In this document: positions 30,969 to 39,629 of the stretch, one piece after another
Position numbering within the stretch: the stretch's first letter is position 1
How the letters are laid out: each line of letters begins with the position of its first letter
Source of the DNA: Roseivirga spongicola
Lineage (GTDB): Bacteria; Bacteroidota; Bacteroidia; Cytophagales; Cyclobacteriaceae
Length of the DNA: 43,812 nt
Reading direction: 5' to 3'
NCBI RefSeq assembly: GCF_001592965.1
Contig: NZ_LRPC01000002.1
Span: 1 to 43,812 of the forward strand
Position numbers and translations under genes: made by a program
The notes under the pieces: generated by a model
What the model saw: only the letters and a program-made list of their open reading frames with translations
Told to the model about the DNA's origin: nothing
Database searches by the model: none

Positions 30969-32141
30969 ATGAAGCTGGTAGAAGTCAACAATAAGTCCGC
31001 AGAGAAACAATTCCTATTACTGCCAGTAAGGCTTTATAAAGAAGATAAAAATTGGGTCAGGCCTTTAGACAAGGACATCAAATCAGTTTTCGACCCTCAA
31101 AAAAACAAGAATTTTAGACAAGGAGAGGCCATTCGTTGGATTCTCCAAGACGATGCGGGGCTAGTAATTGGTAGAGTAGCGGCATTCTACATAAAGAAAG
31201 TATCTGAAGCACAAGAACAACCAACAGGAGGTGTTGGCTTCTTTGAATGTATTGATGATAAAAAGGCCGCCTTTGTGCTTTTCGATGCAGCTAAAGCTTG
31301 GTTGCAAGAAAGGGGAATGGAGGCCATGGACGGGCCTATAAACTTTGGCGATAGAAATAACTGGTGGGGTCTGCTGGTAGATGGTTTCCACAAACCTAAT
31401 TATCAAATGCCTTACAATTTTCCTTATTACAAGGAGTTATTTGAGGCTTACGGCTTTAAGGAATACTTTCAGCAGTATACTTACCGAAGGCCAATGGGAA
31501 GTTCGGTAGACTTTACCCCAAGGTTCTATGAAAGAGCGCAAACCGTGCTCGATAATCCAGATTATGAATTCAGGCATCTTTCTAAAAAAGAATATGCTCA
31601 TGGGCATAAATACTTTTTAGAAGTTTATAATAAGGCCTGGGGTGGTCATAGTGGGGTAAAACCTATGACGGAACAGCAGGCAAAGGCAACTTTCAAAACC
31701 CTAAAGCCTATTGCCGATGTCAAATTGTTGTGGTTCGCTTTTTACAAAGGTGAGCCAGTGGCTTTCTTTATTTCAATTCCTGAGTTGAATGAGTTGTATA
31801 AGCACCTTAATGGACAATGGAATCTATGGAGCAAGCTTAAATTCTTGTATTTGCTCAAAACTGGCAAGTGTAAAACAGGCTTAGGAATTGTATTTGGAGT
31901 AGTACCAGAGCATCAGAAAAAAGGAGTAGAAGGCGGATTGGTCATTTCTTTTGTGAAGAAAATGGCATGGAAAGATGGCTTCCGCTATAACGATATTGAA
32001 ATGAACTGGATCGGTGATTTCAACCCAAAAATGATAAGAGTGGTTGAACAAATCGGTGGCCAGAAATACAAAACACACATTACCTACAGAAAACTATTCG
32101 ATGAAACCAAGGAGTTTAAAAGAGCTCCTATTATCCAATAA
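30969..32141 (+). CDS. GNAT-like protein, unknown substrate (390 aa)
   Basis: Large protein conserved in Bacteroidota and other phyla as 'hypothetical/GNAT'. It contains two N-acetyltransferase-like halves: about 1-180 (RLYKEDKNWVRPLDKDIKSVFDPQKN, GEAIRWILQDDAGLVIGRVAAF, DGPINFGDRNNWWGLLVDGF) and about 190-380 (WFAFYKGEPVAFFISIPELN, GLGIVFGVVPEHQKKGVEGGLV). The acceptor is unknown. There is no signal peptide. It is followed after two bases by a PfkB kinase, probably in one transcript. A weak promoter-like TATTTTTG lies at 30949-30956. Confidence 0.75.
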   Translation: MKLVEVNNKSAEKQFLLLPVRLYKEDKNWVRPLDKDIKSVFDPQKNKNFRQGEAIRWILQDDAGLVIGRVAAFYIKKVSEAQEQPTGGVGFFECIDDKKAAFVLFDAAKAWLQERGMEAMDGPINFGDRNNWWGLLVDGFHKPNYQMPYNFPYYKELFEAYGFKEYFQQYTYRRPMGSSVDFTPRFYERAQTVLDNPDYEFRHLSKKEYAHGHKYFLEVYNKAWGGHSGVKPMTEQQAKATFKTLKPIADVKLLWFAFYKGEPVAFFISIPELNELYKHLNGQWNLWSKLKFLYLLKTGKCKTGLGIVFGVVPEHQKKGVEGGLVISFVKKMAWKDGFRYNDIEMNWIGDFNPKMIRVVEQIGGQKYKTHITYRKLFDETKEFKRAPIIQ

Positions 32142-32143
32142 TT

Positions 32144-33139
32144 ATGAGTAAAAAGTACGACATCTATGGCCTAGGCAATGCCTTGGTAGACCTTGAGTTC
32201 CAAGTAAACGATCAGTTTTTATACGATCATAAAGTGAAAAAAGGATTGATGACCTTGGTAGATGAAGACACTCAATTCAGGTTGATTAACGCCATTAACC
32301 AAAATGATTTGGTAAGAAAGTCTGGTGGTTCGGCAGCTAACTCAATTATTGCCGTTAGCCAATTTGGTGGTTCGTCTTTCTACTCATGCAAAGTTTCTAA
32401 CGATGAGTATGGCGATTTCTATCTTAAGGATATGAATGAGGCTGGTGTAGATACTAACCTCGATGGTAAAGATAGAGATGGCGGAGTAACTGGTAAGTGC
32501 CTCGTAATGATTACGCCAGATGCTGATAGAACCATGAATACCTTCTTGGGAGCCACTACCAATATTTCAGTAAAAGAGGTAGATGAAAGGGCTATCAAAG
32601 ACTCCAAGTACATCTATCTTGAAGGTTACCTTACACCTTCTACCAACGGAGTGGAGGCTATGAAGCTCGCCAAGAAAATTGCTGAAGAAAATGGAGTGAA
32701 GACATCTATTACACTCTCTGACCCTTCTATTGTGCAGGCCTTCAAACCTCAGTTTGAAGACGTAATTGGTGCTTCCGTAGACTTGCTTTTCTGTAATGAA
32801 GATGAAGCCATGACTTTTACGGGTACAGACAATTTGGAAGATGCCAGACAGGCATTGAAAAAAGAGGCTAAGCAATTTGCAATAACCCAAGGAAAAAATG
32901 GAGCCATTATTTTTGACGGAGATACCTTTATAGATATCGAGCCTTACTCAGTAAAAGCAGTTGATACCAACGGAGCTGGAGATATGTTTGCCGGTGCTTT
33001 CCTTTACGGAATCACTAATGGAATGTCTATGGCTGCTGCTGGCAAACTGGCGAGTTTAGCTAGTTCTAAGGTGGTTTCTCAGTTTGGACCAAGGCTAAAA
33101 ACACATGAAGTTCAAAGACTGCTTCACGACCTAAAATAG
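32144..33139 (+). CDS. PfkB-family sugar/nucleoside kinase, adenosine-kinase-like (331 aa)
   Basis: Ribokinase fold: the N-terminal ALVDLEFQV, the glycine motif SGGSAANSIIAVSQFGG (residues 64-80), the middle LSDPSIVQAF and LLFCNEDEAMTF (motif for substrate-phosphate), and the anion-hole motif DTNGAGDMFAGAF (about 272-284) with catalytic Asp278. The length and the 'SGGSAANS' form resemble Bacteroidota adenosine kinases, but fructokinase or ribokinase specificity cannot be excluded. It has a two-base gap after the GNAT-like gene. Confidence 0.85.
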   Translation: MSKKYDIYGLGNALVDLEFQVNDQFLYDHKVKKGLMTLVDEDTQFRLINAINQNDLVRKSGGSAANSIIAVSQFGGSSFYSCKVSNDEYGDFYLKDMNEAGVDTNLDGKDRDGGVTGKCLVMITPDADRTMNTFLGATTNISVKEVDERAIKDSKYIYLEGYLTPSTNGVEAMKLAKKIAEENGVKTSITLSDPSIVQAFKPQFEDVIGASVDLLFCNEDEAMTFTGTDNLEDARQALKKEAKQFAITQGKNGAIIFDGDTFIDIEPYSVKAVDTNGAGDMFAGAFLYGITNGMSMAAAGKLASLASSKVVSQFGPRLKTHEVQRLLHDLK

Positions 33140-33167
33140 CATCTAAGCTATAATCCGTTTACCTGTG

Positions 33168-33198
33168 GTTTAGCCCACTAAACATTTCCTGTTTTTTT
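33168..33198 (+). terminator. terminator after the PfkB gene (weak)
   Basis: GTTTAG (33168-33173) and CTAAAC (33178-33183) form a 6-bp stem with a CCCA loop, followed after 8 bases by a T7 tract (33192-33198). It separates the kinase gene from the M16 peptidase pair. Confidence 0.5.
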
Positions 33199-33249
33199 AA
33201 GCTTTTTATTGCATGCTTAATTACATTGCATAAAAACTTAAATAGGAAT

Positions 33250-34611
33250 ATGACTAGGAAAATTAGCTTTCTTCTCATGTTTTGTTTCATGCTTACTTCA
33301 GCATGGGCGCAAAACATAGAATTTGAAGAGTATGACTTAGACAATGGCCTGCATGTTATCCTATACCAGGATAATAGCACGCCAATTGCAACGGTCGCAG
33401 TGCTGTATCATGTAGGTTCTAAAAACGAACCTCCGGGCAGAACTGGTTTTGCCCACTTCTTTGAGCACCTTATGTTTGAGGGCTCTCCTAACATTAAAAG
33501 AGGTGAGTATTTCAAAATTATTCAGGCTGCTGGTGGAAGCTTGAATGCAAACACGTCTAACGATAGAACTTACTACTATCAAACTCTGCCTTCGAACCAA
33601 CTAGAGTTAGGCCTTTATATGGAGTCTGAAAGAATGCTTCATGCAGTAATCGACTCTGTTGGAATTGCTACTCAGAAAGAGGTGGTTAAAGAAGAAAAAA
33701 GGTTGAGGGTAGATAACCAACCTTATGGTTCTATTCTAGAGAAAATGTTGGCGAACGCATACAAGGGCACTAACTACGAGTGGGCGCCAATAGGTAGTTT
33801 TGAAGATATAGATGCTGCAACAGATCAAGATTTTGTAGACTTCTATGAGACTTTCTATGTTCCAAATAACGCTACTCTTTCAATTGCTGGAGATATTGAC
33901 ATTAAAGAAACTAAGAAGTTGGTAGAGGCTTATTTTGGCGAAATTAAAAGAGGAACAAAAGATATCCCTCGTCCAGAAATTGAAGCGCCTAAGTTAGATG
34001 GTACGGTAGAGGCTACTGTTTTCGACAACATTCAGGTACCGGCCGTAATTCAGGGCTACAGAATGCCGCCTCAGGGAACTGAAGATTATTATGCACTGCA
34101 GTTCTTAACCCAATTATTGTCTGGTGGCCAGAGCTCGAGATTCCAAAAAAGTTTGGTAGACGAAAAAAGAATGGCTTTAGCTGTTCAGGCTATTCCTTTG
34201 GCGCTAGAAGATGGAGGGCTATTCATCAACTTTGCGCTACCTAATCAGGGGTATTCTACCGAAGATTTAGCTGCCGAAGTAGATAAAATGGTAGAGCAGG
34301 TAAAAACTGAAATGGTGCCAGAAAGAGAGTTTCAAAAACTGAAGAATCAGATAGAAAGCAATTTTATTTCTGGTTATGGATCAGTACAAGGAATTGCAGA
34401 AAGCCTGGCTAATTACCATGTGTACTTTGGTAATGCTGGCTTAATTAATACAGAAATAGAAAGATATAGAAAGGTAACTCGCGAAGATTTAATGAGAGTA
34501 GCCAAGAAATATTTGGTACCTGAAAACAAGGTGGAGCTAACCTACAGGCCTAAGTCTGAACAAGAACAACCAGGTGAAACTAAACTAAAGAAGGAAGGAG
34601 GAAATAGATAA
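33250..34611 (+). CDS. M16 zinc peptidase, catalytic member (453 aa)
   Basis: ATG at 33250 with AGGA upstream is used; it begins MTRKISFLLMFCFMLTSAWAQ, a signal peptide. The inverted zinc motif HxxEH is present as HFFEH (residues 69-73), with the third ligand Glu in KEVVKEEKRL about 76 residues later. The C-terminal M16 half (IPRPEIEAPKLDG..., LSGGQSSRFQKSLVDEKRMALA) contains the substrate-binding R/Y pattern. It is a periplasmic or outer-membrane-associated insulinase-type peptidase. It overlaps the next gene by one base (TAATG) with a strong AAGGAGG Shine-Dalgarno, so the pair is likely a heterodimer. Confidence 0.93.
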   Translation: MTRKISFLLMFCFMLTSAWAQNIEFEEYDLDNGLHVILYQDNSTPIATVAVLYHVGSKNEPPGRTGFAHFFEHLMFEGSPNIKRGEYFKIIQAAGGSLNANTSNDRTYYYQTLPSNQLELGLYMESERMLHAVIDSVGIATQKEVVKEEKRLRVDNQPYGSILEKMLANAYKGTNYEWAPIGSFEDIDAATDQDFVDFYETFYVPNNATLSIAGDIDIKETKKLVEAYFGEIKRGTKDIPRPEIEAPKLDGTVEATVFDNIQVPAVIQGYRMPPQGTEDYYALQFLTQLLSGGQSSRFQKSLVDEKRMALAVQAIPLALEDGGLFINFALPNQGYSTEDLAAEVDKMVEQVKTEMVPEREFQKLKNQIESNFISGYGSVQGIAESLANYHVYFGNAGLINTEIERYRKVTREDLMRVAKKYLVPENKVELTYRPKSEQEQPGETKLKKEGGNR

Positions 34612-36668
34612 TGAAAAAGTTATTCATCATCGCACTAAGCTGCCTTTCTTTTGCAGCTACTGCACAAATAGATAGAACTAAGTTGCCAGAACCAGCTCCT
34701 GCAAGAGAGATTGAAATTGGTGACTACGAAAAATTTAAGCTGAAAAATGGGCTTACAGTAATTCTTGTAGAAGACCATAAGTTGCCAACATTGGGCTTTA
34801 CTTTGAGCTTTAACACAGGGCCTATCACTGAAGGCGACATTGCCGGATATACGGGGATTTTCGGTCAGGTAATGGGAGCAGGTACTGTATCGAAACCTAA
34901 AGATGTTTTCAATGAAGAAGTAGACTTTATGGGGGCTTCTCTTAATGTGGGGTCTTCTTCAATCAGTGCGTTTTCTCTTTCGAAGTATAAAGAAGACATT
35001 CTGAAACTAATGACGGATGTGCTGTATAACCCTGCTTTTCCAGAAGATGAGTTCGACAGAGCAATTGAGCAGTCTTTAACAGGTATTAAGCAGTCTTTAG
35101 ATAATCCAGATGCAATTGCAGCTAACGTAAGGGGTATTGTCAATTACGGAAAAGATCATCCTTATGGAGAAATTGTTACTGAAGAGAGTCTTAAGAATAT
35201 TACACTTGAAGATCTTAAGCAGCATTATGCTAAGTATTTCAAGCCAAATATTGCCTACTTAGTTATTGTAGGAGACATTACTAAGAAAGAGGCTCAGAGC
35301 TTAACCAAAGATTACTTTGGTTCATGGAAGTCTGGCGAGGTTCAAAAAGAAGAGTTTGAAGCTCCTGAAATGGTTACTAAGACTAACATCTCTTTTGTAG
35401 ACAGACCTTCTTCTGTGCAGTCTGTAATTAGCATTAGTTACCCAATAGATAATAAGCCAGGCACACCAGATGTAGTTAAGCTGTCTTTACTGAATACTAT
35501 TCTTGGAGGAGGAGGCCTTTCTACTCGTCTCAACATGAACTTGAGAGAAGATAAAGGTTACACTTACGGTGCTAACTCAAGTATTGGTTCTAGCCGCTAC
35601 AGTGCTATTTTCAATGCTGGTGCAAGTGTAAGAAATGAAGTGACCGATAGCGCGCTTACTCAGTTTATGTACGAACTCAACAAAATCACTTCAGAATTAG
35701 TAACAGAAGAAGAGTTTGTCCTTGCTAAGAATTCGGCTAAAGGTTCTTTTGCTAGGTCTTTAGAAGGAAGAGGTACTGTGGCCAGCTTTGCTCTGAATAC
35801 TGAGTTGAATAATCTGCCAGATGATTACTATGCTACTTATCTTCAAAGAGTGGATGCCGTAACCAGAGAAGATTTACTTGAGGTGGCCAAGAAATATATC
35901 AGACCTGATAAGGCTAATATTGTAGTAGTAGGTAAGGCCGAAGAGGTAGCTTCTAAGCTAGAGCCTTTCGGGGAAATCACTTACTACGATGCATTTGGAA
36001 ATGTGGTGGATGACCCAACTAAAGTGGTGATCTCCGGAGACGTTTCTGTGGAGAGTATCATAGCTGACTATATTGAGGCCATAGGAGGTAAAGCTGCCTT
36101 AGATGGGGTTGAGACTTTAGAGTATTCTGCTAATGCCACTTTAAATATGGGAGGGCAATCTTTAGAGATATCTAGAACGGTTTATCAAAAATCTCCAGAT
36201 AAGTTTGTAGACGCAACCACTATCCCTATGATGGGAGAGCAGAAGCAAGTATATAATGCTGGTTCTGCAAAGGTTATAGCAGGTGGACAAACCATTCCGG
36301 TACAAGGCCCGCAGGTAGATGCATTGAAGTACTTTGCTGTAATGTTTGGTGAAAGATTCTACTTGAAAGAAGGATTCTCAGCCGAGTATAAGGGCTTGAA
36401 AAAGATAGACGGAAAAGATGCGCATAGAGTAGATGTAACCATTGGTTCGTTTACAGCTATGGAGTACTATGATGTTGAAACTGGCCTAAAGGTTCAGTCA
36501 GATTTAGGTCAGAATGGTACCTATTCTTATTCTGATTATACTGAGTACAATGGTATCAAATTGCCTAAGAAGCTCTCCGTTAAAACTGCTGCACTACCAG
36601 TTCCTATGGAATTTGTAATCAACGAGGTTAAAATTAATGAGGGTATAGACGATTCTATATTTAATTAA
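34611..36668 (+). CDS. M16 peptidase-like, non-catalytic partner with C-terminal LolA-like extension (685 aa)
   Basis: Signal peptide MKKLFIIALSCLSFAATAQ. Two M16 domains (about 30-450) follow the fold but the HxxEH site is replaced (GYTGIFGQVMGAGT), so zinc catalysis is lost. The C-terminal domain includes the R/Y substrate pattern (LGGGGLSTRLNMNLREDKGYTYGA). Residues about 485-685 form an additional beta-rich domain (YIEAIGGKAALDGVETLEYSANATLNMGGQSLEI..., EYYDVETGLKVQSDLGQNG) of the lipoprotein-carrier (LolA/LppX-like) kind found in Bacteroidota. In active/inactive M16 pairs both subunits build the closed chamber; the partner is the preceding gene. Confidence 0.88.
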   Translation: MKKLFIIALSCLSFAATAQIDRTKLPEPAPAREIEIGDYEKFKLKNGLTVILVEDHKLPTLGFTLSFNTGPITEGDIAGYTGIFGQVMGAGTVSKPKDVFNEEVDFMGASLNVGSSSISAFSLSKYKEDILKLMTDVLYNPAFPEDEFDRAIEQSLTGIKQSLDNPDAIAANVRGIVNYGKDHPYGEIVTEESLKNITLEDLKQHYAKYFKPNIAYLVIVGDITKKEAQSLTKDYFGSWKSGEVQKEEFEAPEMVTKTNISFVDRPSSVQSVISISYPIDNKPGTPDVVKLSLLNTILGGGGLSTRLNMNLREDKGYTYGANSSIGSSRYSAIFNAGASVRNEVTDSALTQFMYELNKITSELVTEEEFVLAKNSAKGSFARSLEGRGTVASFALNTELNNLPDDYYATYLQRVDAVTREDLLEVAKKYIRPDKANIVVVGKAEEVASKLEPFGEITYYDAFGNVVDDPTKVVISGDVSVESIIADYIEAIGGKAALDGVETLEYSANATLNMGGQSLEISRTVYQKSPDKFVDATTIPMMGEQKQVYNAGSAKVIAGGQTIPVQGPQVDALKYFAVMFGERFYLKEGFSAEYKGLKKIDGKDAHRVDVTIGSFTAMEYYDVETGLKVQSDLGQNGTYSYSDYTEYNGIKLPKKLSVKTAALPVPMEFVINEVKINEGIDDSIFN

Positions 36669-36682
36669 TTGAATAACGTATT

Positions 36683-36726
36683 AAAAAAGAAGGCTGCTTT
36701 TCGTGAGAAGAGCAGCCTTCTTTTTT
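36683..36726. terminator. strong bidirectional terminator between convergent genes
   Basis: AAAAAAGAAGGCTGCT (36683-36698) pairs perfectly with AGCAGCCTTCTTTTTT (36711-36726) around a 12-nt loop. With A and T tracts on the two sides, it ends transcription from the M16 pair (+) and the M61 gene (-). Confidence 0.95.
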
Positions 36727-38402
36727 TACTCAAGCTCTAGCCATCTTTTTAGAAGCTCATTTGGTCCGTGACCCATCTGAACCTGATAAACCTGAAAGTA
36801 TTCACTCTCACCCGACTCAAGTCGAATAGATTTCTTTCTGCCCATTCTCATAATCTTCAGCTCTATACTTTCAGAACCGGGAAACTCATTCTTCAAGTCT
36901 TCGCCATTCACCTTAAGTATTTGATCTCCCAAACTTAATACTGCTTCAGCAGGTGAGTCTGGGGCAATAATGGCGATCTTTCCGTCAATGAGCCTAAAGC
37001 CATAATGCCTTTCTTCAGGCTTTTGGGTCGAAGTCAACTTAAAGTCTAAACCGAATTCCTCAAATAGCTCTTTGAGATAGTTCTCGTAAGGAGTGGTGCC
37101 AGAAATTATTTCCTCAAAGTATGAACCTAAAGAACCTTCATAAACCTCTTCAGCTACCTGCTGATAATCCTGATAAGTGTAGCCCGAGAGATTTTCACCT
37201 CTTAATATCCATAAGGTCTTTACCACATCATCGAGCGATTTTTCATTGTTAAACTTGTTGCGAATGCTTAGGTCTAGAATCATGGCAGCCAGAGCGCCCT
37301 CATTATATATAGAAACTTTCCTGGCAGGAATACCTGCCTCGTAGCCATCTAGCCATAAATCGAAAGAAGATTCAGCAACAGAATAGTTCTTTCTGCCTTC
37401 GTTTTCATAGTGGCGTTTTAGCAATTTGTTCACTTCGCCTAAATATTCTTCAAGACTAAAAACGCCCGACCTGATAAGGAAAAGGTCGCCATAATAGGTG
37501 GTCAGCCCCTCAGTAATAAAGCCAGTCTCATGATAGTTTTCCCCCTGAAAATTGTAAGGAGTCATTTCCTTTGGCCTCATTCGAATTACATTCCAAGTAT
37601 GGAATAACTCATGTGAGCTTACACCGAGTAATTCTTTGTAAAGCTCTCGTTTACTCAAATCTTCCGATGGGCCTAAACAGATAACCGTTGAGTTCCAGTG
37701 TTCTACTCCATGGTAGGCTTTGTAAGGTAGGCTCTGAATTAGAAAATGGTAATGCTTGCAAGGAAAGCCTCCCATTACTTCGATCTGCTTTTTGGTAAAA
37801 GGGGCAAAATCGTCAATTACCTGTTGGTCAGACTGTGGTACATCGCCCTGAATGTGAATATAGAATTCATACCCTTCTATCGAGTAGTTAACCGTTCTTA
37901 GCTTATTGCTCGCGAAAATAGGGCTGTCTACCAATTGGTAGTAAGACTTAGCCAAGAGTTGATGCTTGCCGTTTGGTTTTAGTCCAGAGGCTAGAGTGTA
38001 GTCCGAAGGTAAGTCAAGTTCGAGCTCAATTTCCTCATTCATTAGTGAGGGTTCGTACATGCAGCAGTTAACAGGGTTAATATAAAGTTGCTCATCGTCT
38101 AACCAGGTGTTTCCTCCATCCATAAGTCCAGCAAAATATTCATACTGAACATTAAGAGAATAGCTCTCTTGTAAATCTACAGTCCAAGTGCCTTTTGCTG
38201 TTTTCTTAAAAGGAAGCTGTTTACCTTTGTTGTCAGTTACTTTAAAACCTCTGATGCGTTTCGGGAAGTTTTGAATCTCATAACGACCTGGCCTCCATAA
38301 AGGCAGATGTAGCGTAACTGACCCATTAAGGTTATTGAAAACCGTTTCTACATGTAAGAAATGGCTCAAAGGGTTCTTGTAACTGAATTTATATTTTGGC
38401 AT
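36726..38402 (-). CDS. M61 family metallopeptidase with PDZ domain (558 aa)
   Basis: ATG at 38402 starts MPKYKFSYKNPLSHFLHVE, the usual N-terminus of the M61 (glycyl aminopeptidase) family. A longer reading from 38510 would overlap rpmH and its promoter and is rejected. The zinc site is HELFH (264-268) with a downstream GFITEGLTTYYGD Glu (298). The N-terminal beta domain (to about 180) and the C-terminal PDZ domain (about 470-540, GFRLIDGKIAIIAPDSPAEAVLSLGDQILKVNG) are typical. No signal peptide is visible, so it probably acts in the cytoplasm. Confidence 0.92.
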   Translation of the reverse strand: MPKYKFSYKNPLSHFLHVETVFNNLNGSVTLHLPLWRPGRYEIQNFPKRIRGFKVTDNKGKQLPFKKTAKGTWTVDLQESYSLNVQYEYFAGLMDGGNTWLDDEQLYINPVNCCMYEPSLMNEEIELELDLPSDYTLASGLKPNGKHQLLAKSYYQLVDSPIFASNKLRTVNYSIEGYEFYIHIQGDVPQSDQQVIDDFAPFTKKQIEVMGGFPCKHYHFLIQSLPYKAYHGVEHWNSTVICLGPSEDLSKRELYKELLGVSSHELFHTWNVIRMRPKEMTPYNFQGENYHETGFITEGLTTYYGDLFLIRSGVFSLEEYLGEVNKLLKRHYENEGRKNYSVAESSFDLWLDGYEAGIPARKVSIYNEGALAAMILDLSIRNKFNNEKSLDDVVKTLWILRGENLSGYTYQDYQQVAEEVYEGSLGSYFEEIISGTTPYENYLKELFEEFGLDFKLTSTQKPEERHYGFRLIDGKIAIIAPDSPAEAVLSLGDQILKVNGEDLKNEFPGSESIELKIMRMGRKKSIRLESGESEYFQVYQVQMGHGPNELLKRWLELE

Positions 38403-38436
38403 AGCGAATCTTTTCTTCAACAATTTTAAGCAGAGG

Positions 38437-38467
38437 TTGGCAAATAAAAAAAGACTATCTATCTTTG
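38437..38467 (+). promoter_or_regulatory. rpmH promoter
   Basis: TTG (38437-38439) and TATCTTTG (38460-38467) are separated by 20 bases, a full match to the Bacteroidota housekeeping promoter (-33 TTG / -7 TAnnTTTG). The rpmH ATG lies 30 bases downstream. It also lies inside the rejected long form of the divergent M61 gene. Confidence 0.85.
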
Positions 38468-38497
38468 CAGTCCTTTTGCAATTAGACGCAGTAGAAA

Positions 38498-38656
38498 ATG
38501 AAAAGAACATTCCAACCTTCGCAGAGAAAAAGAAGAAACAAGCACGGATTCAGAGCTAAGATGGAGACTCCAGGAGGAAGAAGAGTTTTGGCTAGTAGAA
38601 GAGCTAAAGGCCGTCACAAGTTGACTGTGTCTGACGAAAGAAGACACAAAGCCTAA
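38498..38656 (+). CDS. rpmH: 50S ribosomal protein L34 (52 aa)
   Basis: [21 protein letters not shown], then [31 protein letters not shown], is a full-length L34. It binds 23S rRNA in the large subunit. It heads the conserved rpmH-rnpA pair. Confidence 0.99.
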   Translation: MKRTFQPSQRKRRNKHGFRAKMETPGGRRVLASRRAKGRHKLTVSDERRHKA

Positions 38657-38687
38657 TTCTTGATCGGAGGTTTGTTAACTTGACCTC

Positions 38688-39071
38688 GTGACAGAAAGCG
38701 CTATAACTGATTTGAAATTCACTTTCCCTAAAGAGGAGAGACTACATAGCAAGAAATTAATTGAGGAGCTTTTTAACGAAGGCTCCTATTTTTATTTGTA
38801 TCCGTTTAGAGTGACTTTCCTTGTCAAGGAAGATGCCTCTAAGCCGCCTCAGGTGCTATTCTCTGTTTCTAAAAAGAAATTCAAGTCTGCAGTAACGCGC
38901 AATAGAATAAAGCGACTAATGAAAGAGGCTTACCGACTGAATAAGTCTCAAGTTCAATCTGATCATCTTGCGTTGGCATTTGTTTACACTTCTAATGATA
39001 TGCCCGACTTTAAATTTATTCAAAAGCGCTTTTTGAAATCTCTAGATAGGTTGAACAAAGAATTAGCTTAA
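38688..39071 (+). CDS. rnpA: RNase P protein component (127 aa)
   Basis: The RNase P protein signature is present: FPKEERLHSKKLIEELF near the start, the central FRVTFLV, and the RNR box KSAVTRNRIKRLMKEAYRL (about residues 65-83). It binds the RNase P RNA and helps it mature the 5' ends of tRNA. GTG at 38688 is the likely start; a GGAGG lies 17-21 bases upstream, farther than usual. It lies 31 bases after rpmH and is followed by a terminator. Confidence 0.95.
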   Translation: MTESAITDLKFTFPKEERLHSKKLIEELFNEGSYFYLYPFRVTFLVKEDASKPPQVLFSVSKKKFKSAVTRNRIKRLMKEAYRLNKSQVQSDHLALAFVYTSNDMPDFKFIQKRFLKSLDRLNKELA

Positions 39072-39097
39072 GGTTTTCATATTGAAAGCCTTTTTTT
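39070..39097 (+). terminator. rho-independent terminator after rnpA
   Basis: AAGGTTTTCA (39070-39079) pairs with TGAAAGCCTT (39083-39092) over a 3-nt loop (one G-U), followed by T7 (39091-39097). The hairpin begins inside the rnpA stop codon. Confidence 0.9.
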
Positions 39098-39221
39098 CAT
39101 TCTGAGAGCCGGTTTCTAAATAAATGCACCTTTAATCAATTTAATAGCAGTTCTTTCCTGTGGAATAGTCTTTGCAACTTCTCTGAGTAAAATATTTCTA
39201 AACTTAAATCTCAGAAAGACT

Positions 39222-39488
39222 ATGAATAATACAGCAAAAATCATCACAGGTGTAGTAGCAGGAGTTGCAGCAGGAGCTGTCACAGGTATTTTGCTAGCGC
39301 CTGACAGCGGAAAAAATACTAGAAAGAAAATTGCAGAAGGAGCCAATGACATGGTAGATAACCTTAAGGAAGAAGCTGAAGTAAAAGCAAAGTCTGCCAA
39401 AGAGACTTATAACGACTCACTTGAAAAGGCTGCAAATTCTACTAAAAATGGAGTAGATAAAGCAAAAGAAAAACTGGCCATATCTTAA
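39222..39488 (+). CDS. YtxH-domain protein (88 aa)
   Basis: The N-terminal hydrophobic glycine/alanine segment IITGVVAGVAAGAVTGILLAPDSGKNTRKKI is the YtxH signature (transmembrane-like segment followed by LAP.SGK.TR..I). A long charged helix follows (residues 35-85, DNLKEEAEVKAKSAKETYNDS). Such small proteins are associated with the membrane and stress response in many bacteria; the precise function is unknown. Its own terminator follows. Confidence 0.88.
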   Translation: MNNTAKIITGVVAGVAAGAVTGILLAPDSGKNTRKKIAEGANDMVDNLKEEAEVKAKSAKETYNDSLEKAANSTKNGVDKAKEKLAIS

Positions 39489-39508
39489 ACTAAAACTAAT
39501 TGTAGTTT

Positions 39509-39545
39509 AAAAACCTTCGGAGAGACCTTCGGAGGTTTTTTTGTT
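39509..39545 (+). terminator. rho-independent terminator after the YtxH gene
   Basis: AAAAACCT (39509-39516) pairs with AGGTTTTT (39533-39540); a T tract runs on to 39545. The loop has repeated CTTCGGA sequences. Confidence 0.9.
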
Positions 39546-39629
39546 TTTAAACCCATCTACATCAAAATGATTTTATTCAAAAACATGATCTGTTATCTTC
39601 CGTTCTAATCCTGAAACAAATCTTTGATT

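Noticed and set aside
38403-38510. Upstream extension of the M61 peptidase to an ATG at 38510
   Set aside because: It would cover the rpmH promoter and the first codons of rpmH on the other strand, and the family begins at MPKYKFSYKNP (38402).
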